Positions 1-9,536 of a stretch of DNA of 41,974 nt are shown here, piece after piece. The stretch is from Centipeda periodontii DSM 2778 (GTDB lineage Bacteria > Bacillota > Negativicutes > Selenomonadales > Selenomonadaceae). Position numbers and translations under genes: made by a program. The notes below the pieces were generated by a model. That model saw only the letters and a list, made by a program, of their open reading frames with translations, had not been told where the DNA came from and made no database searches. Numbering within the stretch: position 1 is the stretch's first letter; every line of letters starts with the position of its first letter. The stretch lies in assembly GCF_000213975.1 (NCBI RefSeq), contig NZ_GL892076.1:2490724-2532697 (forward strand), written 5' to 3'.

Positions 1-24
1 CCCTCCCGATTCGTTTCGGGAGGG
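1..24 (-). terminator. Hairpin terminator after rplQ
   Basis: A perfect 9-bp stem (CCCTCCCGA with TCGGGAGGG) and a 6-nt loop lies 15 nt past the rplQ stop codon. It is well placed to end the long minus-strand ribosomal transcript. The bases that would form the U-tract fall outside the window, so its strength cannot be judged. On the plus strand it is followed by CTTTTAT, so it may work in both directions. Confidence 0.7.
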
Positions 25-38
25 CTTTTATGATGTCC

Positions 39-371
39 TTAGACCAACTCGATGATTGCCATCGGGGCAGCGTCGCCGCGACGGGGACCGAGCTTCAAGA
101 TGCGGGTGTAACCGCTCTTACGATCCGTGTATTTCTCTGCGATTTCGCCGAAGAGCCTCTTCACGACATCCTCTTCTGCCAGTGCCGCGATGGCCTGACG
201 GCGCGCACTGAGATCGCCGCGCTTGGCGAGCGTGATGAGACCGTCGGCGAGGGAGCGGAGCTCCTTTGCCTTTGCCTCGGTCGTCTCAATGCGTCCATAC
301 TTGAAGAAGGATGTGAGGATGCTCCTGAGGAGAGCCTTGCGGGCCGCGGAATTGCGTCCGAGCTTTCTCAT
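39..371 (-). CDS. rplQ: 50S ribosomal protein L17
   Basis: L17 is a large-subunit protein that binds 23S rRNA near the exit-tunnel side. The 110-residue product starts [17 protein letters not shown] and ends [16 protein letters not shown], both family signatures. It is slightly shorter than the B. subtilis protein, lacking a middle insertion. The ATG is preceded by TAGGAG 10 nt upstream. It is the last gene of the cluster, 19 nt after rpoA, and the rpoA-rplQ order is the usual bacterial one. Confidence 0.97.
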   Translation of the reverse strand: MRKLGRNSAARKALLRSILTSFFKYGRIETTEAKAKELRSLADGLITLAKRGDLSARRQAIAALAEEDVVKRLFGEIAEKYTDRKSGYTRILKLGPRRGDAAPMAIIELV

Positions 372-390
372 GTGTTTCCCACTCCTATCG

Positions 391-1350
391 TTATTCGTTT
401 TCCTGTCTCAAGGAGAGTCCAAGCTCCTCAAGTTTTTTCTTCACTTCATCCAGAGATTTGCGTCCGAGGTTGCGCACCTTCATCATGTCGTCCTCGGTCT
501 TCTGCGCGAGATCGGCAACGGTGTTGATGCCGGCGCGCTTGAGGCAGTTGAAGGAGCGGACGGAAAGATCCAGATCATCGATGGTCATCTCCAGCACCTT
601 CGCACTATCGTCGACCTCTTCGGGCGGGAAGTTCGGTACTTCCTCCTCCTCCTCAATGACCGTGCCGTCCATGTTCTGGAACAGGCGCAGATGCATGACA
701 AGGATGGCGGCCGCCTTGCTCACGGCCTCCTCCGGTCGGATGGAACCGTTTGTCCATACGTCGAGAATGAGGCGGTCGTAGTCGGTGACATTGCCGACGC
801 GCGTGTCCTCGACCGTGTAGTTGACGCGCTGCACAGGGGAGAAGATGGAGTCAATGGGAATGACGCCGATGGAGTCATCCGCCTTCTTGTTCTTATCCGC
901 TGCCACATAGCCGCGCCCGCGCTCGACAGTCATCTCAATTTTGAGTTTGCCCGTCGCATTGAGCGTTGCAATGTGAAGATTCGGATTCAGGATCTCGATG
1001 TCGCTGCCGCATTCGATGTCAGCCGCAGTGACCTCGCGCTCTCCCTCCGCCTCAATGCGGATGGTATGAGGCTCACTCCCCTGCATACGGATGCAGAGCT
1101 GCTTGAGCGCAAGCACAATATTCGTTACATCATCCCGTACACCCGGGATCGTGGAGAATTCGTGCAACACGCCGTCGATCTGAATGGAGGTAACCGCCGC
1201 TCCATCGAGGGACGAGAGCAGCATACGTCGCAGGCTGTTGCCGAACGTCGTGCCGTAGCCCGGTTCGAGCGGCTCGCAGACGAAACGTCCATAATGTCCG
1301 TCCTCGCTGATCTCTGCGATCTCGATTTTCGGTTTCTCGATATCTGTCAT
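391..1350 (-). CDS. rpoA: DNA-directed RNA polymerase subunit alpha
   Basis: Alpha dimerises to seed assembly of RNA polymerase and contacts UP elements and activators. The 319-residue protein shows the N-terminal assembly domain ([17 protein letters not shown] near residues 32-48). After an acidic linker comes the C-terminal DNA-binding domain, with [19 protein letters not shown] and [20 protein letters not shown]. The residues that in E. coli touch UP-element DNA (R, N, G, K, S) are conserved. It sits between rpsD and rplQ, as in most bacteria. GGAGGAGG precedes the ATG. Confidence 0.98.
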   Translation of the reverse strand: MTDIEKPKIEIAEISEDGHYGRFVCEPLEPGYGTTFGNSLRRMLLSSLDGAAVTSIQIDGVLHEFSTIPGVRDDVTNIVLALKQLCIRMQGSEPHTIRIEAEGEREVTAADIECGSDIEILNPNLHIATLNATGKLKIEMTVERGRGYVAADKNKKADDSIGVIPIDSIFSPVQRVNYTVEDTRVGNVTDYDRLILDVWTNGSIRPEEAVSKAAAILVMHLRLFQNMDGTVIEEEEEVPNFPPEEVDDSAKVLEMTIDDLDLSVRSFNCLKRAGINTVADLAQKTEDDMMKVRNLGRKSLDEVKKKLEELGLSLRQENE

Positions 1351-1400
1351 CTATGTGCCTCCTCCATAATAAACGCGTAATGCAGACACATTCACATTCA

Positions 1401-1994
1401 TTATTTGGAGTAGAGTTCGACGATGGCCTGTTCGTTGACCGGCACGTCGATTTCCTCACGATGGGGGAAACGCGTGACCGTACCCGTCAGATTTGCCTGA
1501 TCGGCAGTCAGCCATGCGGGAGCGGAAAGGGCATTGCTGCTCTCCTTCAGCTCTTTGAAGAACGCACTTGCACGGCTCTTCTCGGCGACCTCGATCACGT
1601 CGCCCTCATGAACGAGTGCGGAAGGAATGTCAACGCGCTTGCCGTTCACCGTGAAATGACCGTGACGGACGAGCTGGCGTGCCTGACGGCGCGTGTTCGC
1701 AAGTCCGAGGCGGAAAACGACATTGTCAAGACGACGCTCAAGGAGGCTCAGCAAGTTCTCACCCGTGACGCCCGACATCTTCTTCGCCTTGTCATAGTAG
1801 CCGCGGAACTGACGCTCAAGGACGCCGTAGATGAACTTTGCCTTCTGCTTTTCCTTGAGCTGGAGACCGTACTCCGAAACCTTGCGGTTCGTGCGGCGGA
1901 GCTGACGCGTCGACTGGCGCGAGCGACCAAGGGTTGCAGGCTCGAGACCGAGCGCACGGCAGCGCTTGAGGACTGGTACTTTATCAATTGCCAT
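1401..1994 (-). CDS. rpsD: 30S ribosomal protein S4
   Basis: S4 is a primary 16S rRNA binder that nucleates small-subunit assembly, and in many bacteria it represses its own operon. The product has 197 residues. The S4 RNA-binding domain is clear at about residues 90-150 ([20 protein letters not shown], then [17 protein letters not shown]). Only one cysteine occurs in the N-terminal part, so this is the zinc-free form of S4. The start is ATG ([19 protein letters not shown]). It lies 50 nt upstream of rpoA in the alpha operon. Confidence 0.97.
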   Translation of the reverse strand: MAIDKVPVLKRCRALGLEPATLGRSRQSTRQLRRTNRKVSEYGLQLKEKQKAKFIYGVLERQFRGYYDKAKKMSGVTGENLLSLLERRLDNVVFRLGLANTRRQARQLVRHGHFTVNGKRVDIPSALVHEGDVIEVAEKSRASAFFKELKESSNALSAPAWLTADQANLTGTVTRFPHREEIDVPVNEQAIVELYSK

Positions 1995-2014
1995 GTTGTT
2001 TCATGCACCTCCTG

Positions 2015-2407
2015 TTAGACGCGGCGACGCTTCGGCGGACGGCATCCGTTGTGCGGGATGGGCGTCACGTCTTTGATCATGTTGACTTCGAGACCGGTTG
2101 CCTGCAGCGAGCGGATTGCCGCCTCGCGGCCGGCGCCGGGTCCTTTCACGTAGACTTCGACGGACTTCAGACCGTGCTCCATCGCAGCCTTTGCCGCCGT
2201 CTCCGCAGCCATCTGTGCGGCGAACGGCGTGCTCTTGCGGGAGCCACGGAAGCCGAGACCGCCGGCGCTCGCCCACGAGAGGGCATTGCCGCTCTTATCG
2301 GTGAGCGTGACGATCGTATTATTGAATGTCGAGCTGATGTGTGCAACGCCCGACTCTATGTTCTTGCGAACTTTTTTCTTGGAACGTGTTGTTTTCTTAA
2401 CAGCCAC
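2015..2407 (-). CDS. rpsK: 30S ribosomal protein S11
   Basis: S11 forms part of the 30S platform, near the E-site mRNA path. The 130-residue product begins [20 protein letters not shown] and ends [13 protein letters not shown], typical of the family. The initiation codon is GTG: AGGAGG lies 9 nt upstream of it and no in-frame ATG fits the family N-terminus. The gene is 15 nt after rpsM and 20 nt before rpsD. Confidence 0.97.
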   Translation of the reverse strand: MAVKKTTRSKKKVRKNIESGVAHISSTFNNTIVTLTDKSGNALSWASAGGLGFRGSRKSTPFAAQMAAETAAKAAMEHGLKSVEVYVKGPGAGREAAIRSLQATGLEVNMIKDVTPIPHNGCRPPKRRRV

Positions 2408-2422
2408 CTCTACGAGCCTCCT

Positions 2423-2791
2423 TTACTTTTTCTTGCCTGCGACGGCCTTCTTCGGGCCCTTGCGCGTGCGCGCATTGTTCTTCGTATTCTGTCCGCGGAC
2501 AGGCAGGCCGAGACGGTGGCGGCGGCCACGGTAGCAGCCGATATCAACGAGACGCTTGATGTTCATCTGAATTTCGCGGCGAAGGTCGCCCTCCACCACG
2601 GCATTCTTGTCGATGGCATCACGAAGTCTGACGACTTCATCCTCCGTGAGGTCGCGCGTACGGGTATCGGGGTTCACGTTCGCGATCGCGAGCAGCTTCT
2701 TCGCGGTCGTGAGACCAATCCCGTAGATGTACGTCAGGGAAATCTCAATTCTCTTGTCACGGGGCAAATCTACACCGGCAATACGTGCCAT
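2423..2791 (-). CDS. rpsM: 30S ribosomal protein S13
   Basis: S13 sits in the 30S head and makes inter-subunit bridges to the large subunit. The 122-residue product starts [19 protein letters not shown], with the helix-two-turn-helix segment [14 protein letters not shown] following. Its C-terminal tail is strongly basic ([17 protein letters not shown]), the part that reaches the P-site tRNA. It starts with ATG behind AAGGAGG and follows rpmJ by 14 nt, the standard order. Confidence 0.97.
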   Translation of the reverse strand: MARIAGVDLPRDKRIEISLTYIYGIGLTTAKKLLAIANVNPDTRTRDLTEDEVVRLRDAIDKNAVVEGDLRREIQMNIKRLVDIGCYRGRRHRLGLPVRGQNTKNNARTRKGPKKAVAGKKK

Positions 2792-2805
2792 AAGTGCACC
2801 TCCTT

Positions 2806-2919
2806 TTATCCTTGTCTTTGTTTATGCTTCGGATTCTCGCAAATGACCATGACACGGCCCTTGCGCTTGATGATCTTGCATTTCTCGCAGATTTTCTTGA
2901 CAGACGGTCTTACCTTCAC
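2806..2919 (-). CDS. rpmJ: 50S ribosomal protein L36 (37 aa)
   Basis: This gene is too short for usual ORF cut-offs; I found it by translating the rpsM-infA gap. It encodes 37 residues beginning [20 protein letters not shown] and ending NPKHKQRQG, the full family length. A zinc ribbon is present with C11, C14, C27 and H32, so this is the zinc-binding paralogue type. The start is GTG, with AAGGAGG 8 nt upstream. The infA-rpmJ-rpsM order is the Firmicutes arrangement. Confidence 0.96.
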   Translation of the reverse strand: MKVRPSVKKICEKCKIIKRKGRVMVICENPKHKQRQG

Positions 2920-2965
2920 TGCGCTTGCCTCCTTCCGTCTCCTTACATTCAAGTCGATCTTTTCT

Positions 2966-2995
2966 ATTCTAGCACAGATCTTTGGATCCTGCCAG
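2966..2995 (-). promoter_or_regulatory. Candidate internal promoter ahead of rpmJ / alpha operon
   Basis: The 87-nt infA-rpmJ gap contains an extended -10 box, TGC-TAGAAT (-10 at 2966-2971). An 18-nt spacer separates it from CTGGCA, a 4-of-6 match to the -35 consensus (2990-2995). It would let rpmJ-rpsM-rpsK-rpsD-rpoA-rplQ be transcribed apart from the S10/spc part. This is a sequence match only. Confidence 0.45.
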
Positions 2996-3006
2996 TTTTT
3001 TCAGGA

Positions 3007-3225
3007 CTATTTGAAGCGATACGTAATACGTCCACGAGTCAGATCGTACGGGGTGAGTTCGATGGTTACCTTGTCGCCCGGCAGAATACGGATAAAGTTC
3101 ATGCGTATCTTTCCGGAAACATGAGCGAGGACAACGTGTCCGTTCTCAAGCTCGACTTGGAACATCGCATTGGGAAGCTTCTCGACGACTCTTCCTTCTA
3201 CCTCGATGACATCCTGTTTTGACAT
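3007..3225 (-). CDS. infA: Translation initiation factor IF-1
   Basis: IF-1 blocks the A site of the 30S subunit during initiation. The 72-residue protein ([20 protein letters not shown] at the start, [16 protein letters not shown] at the end) matches the family over its full length as a single OB fold. The start is ATG. It lies 18 nt after adk. In many Firmicutes map (methionine aminopeptidase) stands between adk and infA; here it is absent. Confidence 0.97.
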   Translation of the reverse strand: MSKQDVIEVEGRVVEKLPNAMFQVELENGHVVLAHVSGKIRMNFIRILPGDKVTIELTPYDLTRGRITYRFK

Positions 3226-3243
3226 ACTTCCCTTTCGCTCCTT

Positions 3244-3888
3244 TTACGCCTCAAGGACGGCGGCGAGATCCGCCTCGACCTTTGCGATGTCCTGTCTGCC
3301 GTCGATCTCCTTGTAGACGCCCGCCTTCTTGTAGTACTCGATGAGGGGGCGTGTGGAGGATTCATAGACGGAAAGACGGCTTTTCATGGTCTCTTCGCTG
3401 TCGTCGGCACGCTGATACGTCGTGCCGCCGCAGTCATCGCAGACACCCTCGACCTTCGTCGGGTTGAACTTCACGTGGAAGGAATGTCCGCAATTCTTGC
3501 AGATGCGGCGTCCGACCGCACGCTCGATCAGATCGGCAGCGGGGACGTTGATGTTGAGGACGCCCGTGAGCTTCAGCCCGTTGTCTGCAAGAATTTCGTT
3601 CAGGGCATCCGCCTGCTCAACTGTGCGCGGAAAGCCGTCCAGGATAAAGCCCTTCTTGCAGTCCGGCTTACTGAGACGCTCGCGCACAATGCCGATCGTC
3701 ACCTCATCGGGGACGAGCTTGCCCGCGTCCATATAGGACTTTGCCTCTTTGCCGAGCGGCGTGCCCTCTTTCACGGCTTCACGAAACATATCGCCCGTGG
3801 AGATATGCAGGATACCGTAGCGTTTTACGAGATTTGCCGCCTGTGTGCCCTTGCCGGCACCCGGTGGACCCATCAAAATGATGTGCAT
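3244..3888 (-). CDS. adk: Adenylate kinase
   Basis: The enzyme interconverts ATP + AMP and 2 ADP in the cytoplasm. The 214-residue product has the P-loop [10 protein letters not shown] at residues 8-16, the NMP-binding part with STGDMFR, and FILDGFPRT at about 81-89. The lid carries four cysteines (C130, C133, C150, C153), the zinc-binding type common in Gram-positive lineages and absent from E. coli Adk. Its place after secY is typical of Firmicutes. The start is ATG. Confidence 0.97.
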   Translation of the reverse strand: MHIILMGPPGAGKGTQAANLVKRYGILHISTGDMFREAVKEGTPLGKEAKSYMDAGKLVPDEVTIGIVRERLSKPDCKKGFILDGFPRTVEQADALNEILADNGLKLTGVLNINVPAADLIERAVGRRICKNCGHSFHVKFNPTKVEGVCDDCGGTTYQRADDSEETMKSRLSVYESSTRPLIEYYKKAGVYKEIDGRQDIAKVEADLAAVLEA

Positions 3889-3905
3889 AGCTCTATCTCC
3901 TTATG

Positions 3906-5165
3906 CTATTTCATAAAGCCTTCGTAGTGGCGCATGACGACCATCGACTCGATCTGCTTCATCGTCTGGAGGGCAACGCCCACGACAATGAGCAGCGCCG
4001 TTCCGCCAAAGTACACGCCCTGAATGTTCGTTGCGCTCGCAATCAGATTGGGCAGCACAGCGATAAATGCGAGGAAGAACGCCCCCGCGAGCGTGATGCG
4101 CGTCAGTACGTAGTCAAGATAGTCCGCCGTCGCCTGTCCGGGACGAAGCCCCGGCACAAAGCCGCCGTATTTCTTGAGGTTATCCGCCATATCCGGGATC
4201 TTCACCGTAACCGATGTGTAGAAGTAGGTGAAGAAGATGATCATGAGCACATAGAGCGTCGTCTGGAGCGGTTTCCCCCACTCCAGATACGTTGCTGCGG
4301 TCTTGATCCACGGCACGTCGATGAACTGTGCGACCGTAATGGGGAACATGAGCACCGACGAGGCGAAGATGATCGGAATAACACCCGCCTGATTCACCTT
4401 GAATGGAATGTGGCTCGAATGTCCGCTCGTTCCGACGCGCCCGCCGACGAGTCGTTTTGCATACGTGATCGGAACGCGGCGGAAGCCCGTTTCGATGTGA
4501 ATGACAAAGACGATCATCGCAAGTGCAATGACGCCGAACATGAACACGCTGAAGTAGCTGATCGTGCCCGCCTTGACGTAGGCGTAGATCGTGCCGATGT
4601 TCTTCGGCAGTGCCGCGACGATACCGGCAAAGATGATCAGGGAGATCCCGTTGCCGACGCCGTTTGCCGTGATCTGCTCGCCCAGCCACATGAGAAATAC
4701 CGTTCCCGCTGTGAGAGTGATCGCAATGATGAGGATGTTCATGGGGTTCGGGTTGAGGATCGCACTCTTGAGACCGATCGACATGCCGATCGCCTGAAAG
4801 AATGCAAGTGCAACCGTCAGGTACCGCGTGACTTTCGTCGTCTTCTTATGCCCCTCCGCACCTTCCTTCGACCACTGCTCAAGTGTCGGTACAACGACGT
4901 TGAGCAGCTGGATGATGATGGCTGCGTTGATGTAGGGCGTAATGCTCATCGCAAAGACGGAGAATTTACTGAACGCACCACCCGAGAAGAGGTCGAGCAG
5001 TCCGAACAGGGTTCCCTGTGCAAAGAGCTGCTCGATCGCCGTCGGATCGACGCCGGGCACAGGGATGTGCGTCCCCATGCGGAACACGGCGAACATGATG
5101 AGTGTGAATACAATCTTTTGCCGCAGTTCCGGAATCCGAAAGATGTTTCCAAGGGCATCGAGCAC
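3906..5165 (-). CDS. secY: Protein translocase subunit SecY
   Basis: SecY is the channel of the SecYEG translocon in the inner membrane. The 419-residue product starts MLDALGNIFRIPELRQKIVF and shows about ten hydrophobic segments. Family motifs include MGTHIPVPGVDP after the first segment, MSITPYINAAIIIQLL, and the cytoplasmic loop with FVPGLRPGQATADYLDYVLTR. The start is GTG, one nucleotide past the rplO stop, with GAGGTGATC upstream as ribosome-binding site, so it is probably translationally coupled. It will also export the TpsA and TpsB encoded further along. Confidence 0.97.
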   Translation of the reverse strand: MLDALGNIFRIPELRQKIVFTLIMFAVFRMGTHIPVPGVDPTAIEQLFAQGTLFGLLDLFSGGAFSKFSVFAMSITPYINAAIIIQLLNVVVPTLEQWSKEGAEGHKKTTKVTRYLTVALAFFQAIGMSIGLKSAILNPNPMNILIIAITLTAGTVFLMWLGEQITANGVGNGISLIIFAGIVAALPKNIGTIYAYVKAGTISYFSVFMFGVIALAMIVFVIHIETGFRRVPITYAKRLVGGRVGTSGHSSHIPFKVNQAGVIPIIFASSVLMFPITVAQFIDVPWIKTAATYLEWGKPLQTTLYVLMIIFFTYFYTSVTVKIPDMADNLKKYGGFVPGLRPGQATADYLDYVLTRITLAGAFFLAFIAVLPNLIASATNIQGVYFGGTALLIVVGVALQTMKQIESMVVMRHYEGFMK

Positions 5166-5166
5166 C

Positions 5167-5610
5167 TTAGATCACCTCGACTTTGCCGCCTACCGCTGCA
5201 ATTTTCTCCGCCGCGCCCTGTGTAAAGCCCTGTGCGCGAACGGTGAGGTTCTTCGTCGTGAGCTCGCCATCGCCAAGGATGCGGATGCCGTCACGGACAT
5301 TCTTGAGGATACCCGCCTCGATGAGCGCAACGGGATCGACCGTTGCACCGTCCTCGAAGCAGTTCAGGCTGCCAACGTTCACCTCGGCAAAGGTCTTTGC
5401 CCAGATGTTCTTGAAGCCGCGCTTCGGGAGACGACGGTAGAGAGGCATCTGACCGCCCTCAAATCCGCTGCGGACGCCGCCGCCGGAACGGGACTTCTGC
5501 CCCTTCATGCCGCGCGTCGAGGTCTTGCCCATGCCGGAGCCGATGCCGCGACCGACGCGCTTGGACGTCTTACGCGAGCCCTCAGCGGGCTGTAATTCAT
5601 GCAGTTTCAT
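5167..5610 (-). CDS. rplO: 50S ribosomal protein L15
   Basis: L15 is a late-assembly large-subunit protein. The 147-residue product has the glycine-rich basic N-terminus ([20 protein letters not shown]) that threads into 23S rRNA. The globular C-terminal half ends [13 protein letters not shown]. The start is ATG ([14 protein letters not shown]). It is placed between rpmD and secY, as in the spc operon. Confidence 0.97.
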   Translation of the reverse strand: MKLHELQPAEGSRKTSKRVGRGIGSGMGKTSTRGMKGQKSRSGGGVRSGFEGGQMPLYRRLPKRGFKNIWAKTFAEVNVGSLNCFEDGATVDPVALIEAGILKNVRDGIRILGDGELTTKNLTVRAQGFTQGAAEKIAAVGGKVEVI

Positions 5611-5629
5611 AGATGTTTGCCTCCCCTCT

Positions 5630-5815
5630 TCAGTCTTTTATCTCTTCCACCGTGATGAGGTGGGAGACCTTGTGAAGCTGCCCACGCACGGCGGGCGTGT
5701 CGGGAAGCTCGGTAACGGAGTTGCGCTTGCGCAGTCCGAGCGATTTCACAGTCTTGCGCTGCGTCTCAGGACGACCGATCAAGCTGCGTGTCAGCGTTAC
5801 TCTGACTTTTGCCAT
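5630..5815 (-). CDS. rpmD: 50S ribosomal protein L30
   Basis: The 61-residue product ([20 protein letters not shown] at the start) has the short L30 ferredoxin-like fold and the usual motif [20 protein letters not shown]. It is a peripheral large-subunit protein that many bacteria encode between rpsE and rplO, as here. The start is ATG, 15 nt after the rpsE stop, with AAGGAGGAA upstream. Confidence 0.97.
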   Translation of the reverse strand: MAKVRVTLTRSLIGRPETQRKTVKSLGLRKRNSVTELPDTPAVRGQLHKVSHLITVEEIKD

Positions 5816-5830
5816 GTTCGTTCCTCCTTA

Positions 5831-6340
5831 TCAGCCAAAAATCTCGCGGACGGTCTTGCCGCGCAGAGCTGCCACATCGGCAGGGTTCTTGAGTCCGATG
5901 AGACCTTCCATCGTGGCGCGCACCATGTTGTTCGGGTTGGACGAGCCGAGCGACTTCGTGAGAATGTCACGCACGCCCGCAAGCTCGAGCACCGCACGCG
6001 CGGGACCGCCCGCGATGACGCCGGTACCTTTGGCGGCGGGCTTCAACAGCACGCGACCGGCACCGAAGATGCCCGTGATCTCATGCGGGATCGTGCGCTC
6101 CTCGCGCAGCGGTACCTCGATCAGGCTCTTCTTTGCGTCCTCGACGCCCTTGCGGATTGCCTCCGGCACCTCGGCAGCCTTGCCGAGACCGAAGCCGACC
6201 TTGCCCTTCTTGTTGCCGACGACAACAAGCGCGCTGAAGGAGGAGCGTCGGCCGCCCTTGACAACCTTCGATACGCGGTTGATGAATACGACACGCTCTT
6301 CAAACTCCGGCGTCTCGTTTTCGTTGTTATGTCTAGCCAT
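5831..6340 (-). CDS. rpsE: 30S ribosomal protein S5
   Basis: S5 contributes to decoding accuracy and to the mRNA entry helicase. The 169-residue product has the double-stranded-RNA-binding N-terminal domain ([20 protein letters not shown]). The C-terminal domain contains [20 protein letters not shown] followed by [17 protein letters not shown]. The 'KVVKGGR' loop, where spectinomycin-resistance changes are known, looks wild type. The start is ATG behind GGAGGG. Confidence 0.97.
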   Translation of the reverse strand: MARHNNENETPEFEERVVFINRVSKVVKGGRRSSFSALVVVGNKKGKVGFGLGKAAEVPEAIRKGVEDAKKSLIEVPLREERTIPHEITGIFGAGRVLLKPAAKGTGVIAGGPARAVLELAGVRDILTKSLGSSNPNNMVRATMEGLIGLKNPADVAALRGKTVREIFG

Positions 6341-6352
6341 GCTTTCCCTCCT

Positions 6353-6712
6353 TTAGAATTTCAGGCCCGCTTCGCGTGCCGCCTCAGCAAGAGCAGCGAC
6401 GCGGCCATGGTAGATGTAGCCGCCGCGGTCAAAAACGACCTCGGTGATGCCCTTCTCAAGAGCCTTCTTCGCAACAGCGGAGCCGATCGCCTTTGCCGCC
6501 TCGACGTTGCCGCCGTACTGCGCGAAGCCCTTGTCCTTCGAGCTCGCGGAGACGAGCGTCACGCCCTTTTCATCGTCGATGATCTGTGCGTAGATGTTCT
6601 TCAGGCTGCGGAATACATTGAGACGCGGACGTGCCGCAGTGCCCGCAATGTGATTGCGCACGCGCAGATGGCGCTTCTGGCGCGCCTTATTCTTATCCTG
6701 CTTGATAAGCAC
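6353..6712 (-). CDS. rplR: 50S ribosomal protein L18
   Basis: L18 binds 5S rRNA together with L5. The 119-residue product has the basic N-terminus [20 protein letters not shown], the motif [20 protein letters not shown], and ends [20 protein letters not shown] then EAGLKF, the conserved C-terminal block. The start codon is GTG (MLIKQDKN), with GGAG 9 nt upstream. It is 21 nt after rplF. Confidence 0.96.
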   Translation of the reverse strand: MLIKQDKNKARQKRHLRVRNHIAGTAARPRLNVFRSLKNIYAQIIDDEKGVTLVSASSKDKGFAQYGGNVEAAKAIGSAVAKKALEKGITEVVFDRGGYIYHGRVAALAEAAREAGLKF

Positions 6713-6733
6713 AGTGTGTCACTCCTCTCCTTC

Positions 6734-7285
6734 TTATTTCTTGCCCTTCGCGCCGGCTTTGCCTTCCTTGCGGCGGATATGCTCTCCGGCGTACTTGATG
6801 CCCTTGCCCTTGTACGGCTCCGGCTCACGATGTGCGCGGATCTCGGCTGCGGTCTGACCGACGACTTCCTTGTTGATGCCGGAGATCGTAATGACCGTAG
6901 CAGAGGGGCACTCAAACGTGATGCCCTCGGGCGGCTCAACGACAACGGGGTGCGAGAAGCCGAGCGAGAGGTTCAGGTTCTTGCCCTGCTTGGCTGCACG
7001 ATAGCCGACGCCGCTGATCTCAAGGGTCTTCGTGAAGCCCTCCGACACGCCAACCACCATGTTATTGATGAGCGTGCGGGAAAGGCCGTGGAGCGACCTG
7101 TGCATTTTATCGTCCGAAGGACGGATGACGGTAACGACACCATCCTCGACGGTTATTTTCATATCCGGATGGATCTCGCGCGAAAGTTCGCCCTTCGGGC
7201 CCTTCACTTTCACGAGATTATCCGCACCGACCGTGACGGTAACGCCAGACGGAATGTGAATCGGTGCTCTTCCAATTCTTGACAT
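6734..7285 (-). CDS. rplF: 50S ribosomal protein L6
   Basis: L6 lies near the factor-binding centre of the large subunit. I place the start at the ATG of [15 protein letters not shown] (183 residues), because GGAGG lies 7 nt upstream and this is the conserved family N-terminus. An in-frame ATG 51 nt earlier would overlap rpsH and add 17 unrelated residues. The C-terminal motif [20 protein letters not shown], with KAGAKGKK at the end, is diagnostic. Confidence 0.97.
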   Translation of the reverse strand: MSRIGRAPIHIPSGVTVTVGADNLVKVKGPKGELSREIHPDMKITVEDGVVTVIRPSDDKMHRSLHGLSRTLINNMVVGVSEGFTKTLEISGVGYRAAKQGKNLNLSLGFSHPVVVEPPEGITFECPSATVITISGINKEVVGQTAAEIRAHREPEPYKGKGIKYAGEHIRRKEGKAGAKGKK

Positions 7286-7307
7286 TGTTACACCTCCTGC
7301 CTGTGCA

Positions 7308-7706
7308 TTACCATACGAATGCGAGAACTTCGCCACCGAGCCCCGCCTTGCGTGCGTCCTTGTCGCTCATGATCCCCTTCGACGTGGAGATCACGGAGAT
7401 ACCGAGGCCGCCGTAGACACGCGGGAGCGCATCGTGCTTTGCATACTGACGAAGTCCAGGCTTGGAAACGCGCTTCAGGCCGGAGATAACGTGCTCACGC
7501 TTAGCTCCATACTTCAGCGTGACGGTGAGGACGCCCTGCTTGCCGTCCTCCTGGAAGGAGTAGTCCTTGATGAAGCCTTCCTTTTTCAAGACCTCGGCGA
7601 TTGCCGTCTTGACCTTCGACCCGGGGATCGCCACACTCTCGTGGTAGACCGAGTTCGCGTTGCGGATACGGGTCAGCATATCTGCGATAGGATCAGTCAT
7701 TGCCAT
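7308..7706 (-). CDS. rpsH: 30S ribosomal protein S8
   Basis: S8 is a primary binder of the central domain of 16S rRNA, and in E. coli it represses the spc operon. The 132-residue product starts [20 protein letters not shown] and ends with the conserved block [20 protein letters not shown] before VW. Of the two nearby ATG codons I prefer the first, since AGGAGG lies 10 nt away; MTDPIADML six bases later is the alternative. Confidence 0.97.
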   Translation of the reverse strand: MAMTDPIADMLTRIRNANSVYHESVAIPGSKVKTAIAEVLKKEGFIKDYSFQEDGKQGVLTVTLKYGAKREHVISGLKRVSKPGLRQYAKHDALPRVYGGLGISVISTSKGIMSDKDARKAGLGGEVLAFVW

Positions 7707-7731
7707 GAATCGATATCCTCCTTTAGGTTTA

Positions 7732-7917
7732 TTACCAGCTTGCCTTCGTTACACCAGGGATGGCGCCCTTGTAACTCTGCTCACGGAAGCAGATACGGCA
7801 CATATCGAACTTGCGGATGTAGCCGTGCGGGCGTCCGCAGATCTTGCAGCGGTTGTACTTGCGTGTCGAGAACTTGGGCTCTTTGCTCCACTTCTCAATC
7901 ATTGCCTTCTTTGCCAC
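7732..7917 (-). CDS. rpsN: 30S ribosomal protein S14, zinc-binding (type Z)
   Basis: This is the short, 61-residue zinc form of S14, needed in the 30S head. The zinc ligands are C24 and C27 (CKICG) and C40 and C43 (CRICF). Proteobacterial S14 is about 100 residues and lacks them, so this supports a Firmicutes-type ribosome. The start is GTG, with AAGGAGG 7 nt upstream. The rplE-rpsN-rpsH order is standard. Confidence 0.97.
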   Translation of the reverse strand: MAKKAMIEKWSKEPKFSTRKYNRCKICGRPHGYIRKFDMCRICFREQSYKGAIPGVTKASW

Positions 7918-7936
7918 AGTTGTTCCTCCTTGCCCG

Positions 7937-8476
7937 TTACGCGCGGAACGGCATACCCATGAGACGCAGGAGCTCTTTGGCCTCTTCGTCCGTATGCGCG
8001 CTCGTAACGATGACGATGTTCATGCCGCGAATCTTGTCGATCTTATCGTAGTCAATTTCGGGGAAGATAAGCTGTTCGCGCAGCCCCACAGCATAGTTGC
8101 CGCGGCCGTCGAACGCCTTCTCGCTGACCCCGCGGAAATCGCGGACGCGCGGAAGTGCGACATTCATGAACTTGTCGAGGAACTGATACATGCGCGTGCC
8201 GCGCAGCGTGACCTTGCAGCCGATTGGCATGCCCTCGCGGAGCTTCCACGCAGCAAGCGACTTCTTCGCACGCGTGAGCTGGGGCTTCTGACCTGCGATG
8301 GCGGTGAGGTCCGTCACAGCGGCATCGAGTGCCTTCGGGTTGCCGACCGCTTCGCCGACGCCCATATTGATGATGACCTTCTCCACCTTCGGGAGCTGCA
8401 TGACGTTCTTATAGCCGAACTTCTCCGTCAGAGCCGGTGCAACTTCCTTCTGATACTTTTCCTTGAGTCTTTCCAC
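7937..8476 (-). CDS. rplE: 50S ribosomal protein L5
   Basis: L5 carries 5S rRNA into the large subunit and contacts the P-site tRNA. The 179-residue product starts [20 protein letters not shown] and includes [20 protein letters not shown] and [19 protein letters not shown]. It ends [17 protein letters not shown]. The initiation codon is GTG, with GGAGG 10 nt upstream. Confidence 0.97.
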   Translation of the reverse strand: MERLKEKYQKEVAPALTEKFGYKNVMQLPKVEKVIINMGVGEAVGNPKALDAAVTDLTAIAGQKPQLTRAKKSLAAWKLREGMPIGCKVTLRGTRMYQFLDKFMNVALPRVRDFRGVSEKAFDGRGNYAVGLREQLIFPEIDYDKIDKIRGMNIVIVTSAHTDEEAKELLRLMGMPFRA

Positions 8477-8503
8477 TTTGCGTATTCCTCCTTTCCGCTA
8501 ATC

Positions 8504-8830
8504 TTACTGCTCGATTGGCTCGCCGCACTTCTTGCAGGCGCGCACCTTGCGCTCGCCGATGATGCGATGGGCAACGCGCGTTGCCTTGCCGCATGCGGGG
8601 CAGACCAGCTGCACCTTCGATGCATAGAGCGGTGCTTCCTTCGTGATGATCCCGCCCTGCGGTGCGCTCTGGCTCGGCTTCGTGTGACGCTTCACCTTGT
8701 TCACGCCCTCCACGATGACCTTACCCTTCTTCGGCTGAGCCTCGATGACCTTGCCCTGCTTTCCCTTATCCTTACCGGAAAGAACGACGACCGTATCGCC
8801 CTTCTTGACGTTCAGTTTTGCCAGCGACAA
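8504..8830 (-). CDS. rplX: 50S ribosomal protein L24
   Basis: L24 is an early assembly initiator near the tunnel exit. The 108-residue product has a KOW motif at about residues 10-35 ([20 protein letters not shown]). Its C-terminal half holds two CxxC pairs (CPAC and CKKC) that look like a zinc ribbon, the cysteine-containing form of L24. The start is TTG (MSLAKLNV), with GGAGG 7 nt upstream and no better in-frame codon. Confidence 0.96.
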   Translation of the reverse strand: MSLAKLNVKKGDTVVVLSGKDKGKQGKVIEAQPKKGKVIVEGVNKVKRHTKPSQSAPQGGIITKEAPLYASKVQLVCPACGKATRVAHRIIGERKVRACKKCGEPIEQ

Positions 8831-8845
8831 AATAACACCTCCTCC

Positions 8846-9214
8846 TTAAAGAACTTCGGGAGCGAGCGAGACGATCTTCATGAAATCCTTCTCGCGCAGC
8901 TCGCGTGCGACAGGTCCGAAAATACGCGTTCCGCGCGGTGTGTGGTCGTCCTTGATGATGACCGCCGCATTCTCGTCGAAGCGGATGTAGGAACCGTCCG
9001 GACGGCGCAATCCCTTAACGCTGCGGACGACAACCGCCTTGACGACGTCGCCCTTCTTCACCGTGCCGCCCGGCGCTGCCGCCTTGACGGAGGCGACGAT
9101 GATGTCGCCGATGTTGGCATACTTGCGGTACGAGCCGCCCAGTACGCGAATGCAGAGGATTTCCTTCGCTCCTGTGTTATCGCCGACATTCAGGATTGTT
9201 TCCTGCTGTATCAT
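8846..9214 (-). CDS. rplN: 50S ribosomal protein L14
   Basis: L14 is a conserved protein at the subunit interface. The 122-residue product starts [20 protein letters not shown] and carries the family block [19 protein letters not shown], then [19 protein letters not shown]. It ends with [11 protein letters not shown]. It starts with ATG behind AGGAGG and sits 15 nt after rpsQ. Confidence 0.97.
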   Translation of the reverse strand: MIQQETILNVGDNTGAKEILCIRVLGGSYRKYANIGDIIVASVKAAAPGGTVKKGDVVKAVVVRSVKGLRRPDGSYIRFDENAAVIIKDDHTPRGTRIFGPVARELREKDFMKIVSLAPEVL

Positions 9215-9229
9215 TGATTCTGTTCCTCC

Positions 9230-9487
9230 TTACTTCGCGCGCTCGACGACTTCGACCACGCGCCAGCGCTTCGTCTTCGAGAGCGGACGCGTCTCCATGA
9301 TGGATACGCGGTCGCCGACGTGCGCGTCGTTCTTCTCATCATGCGCGTGGAACTTCACCGTCTTCTTAACCGGCTTCTTATACATCTTGTGCTGCTCGAG
9401 CTCCTCGACAGCAACGACAACGGTCTTGTCCATCTTGTCGGACACGACCTTGCCGACTCTCACTTTGCGTACGTTTCTATCGCTCAT
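9230..9487 (-). CDS. rpsQ: 30S ribosomal protein S17
   Basis: S17 binds the 5' domain of 16S rRNA as an OB-fold protein. The 85-residue product contains [16 protein letters not shown], then [20 protein letters not shown], and ends [17 protein letters not shown], all typical. The start is ATG. The 49-nt spacing from rpmC is longer than most gaps in this cluster, but I saw no clear structure in it. Confidence 0.97.
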   Translation of the reverse strand: MSDRNVRKVRVGKVVSDKMDKTVVVAVEELEQHKMYKKPVKKTVKFHAHDEKNDAHVGDRVSIMETRPLSKTKRWRVVEVVERAK

Positions 9488-9536
9488 CTAGTGAGCCTCC
9501 TTCCTTCTGCGTATCGAACGAATGCCGTAACTGGTC

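Noticed and set aside
7286-7336. A 17-residue N-terminal extension of rplF.
   Set aside because: It overlaps rpsH, and the conserved MSRIGRAPI start has GGAGG 7 nt upstream.
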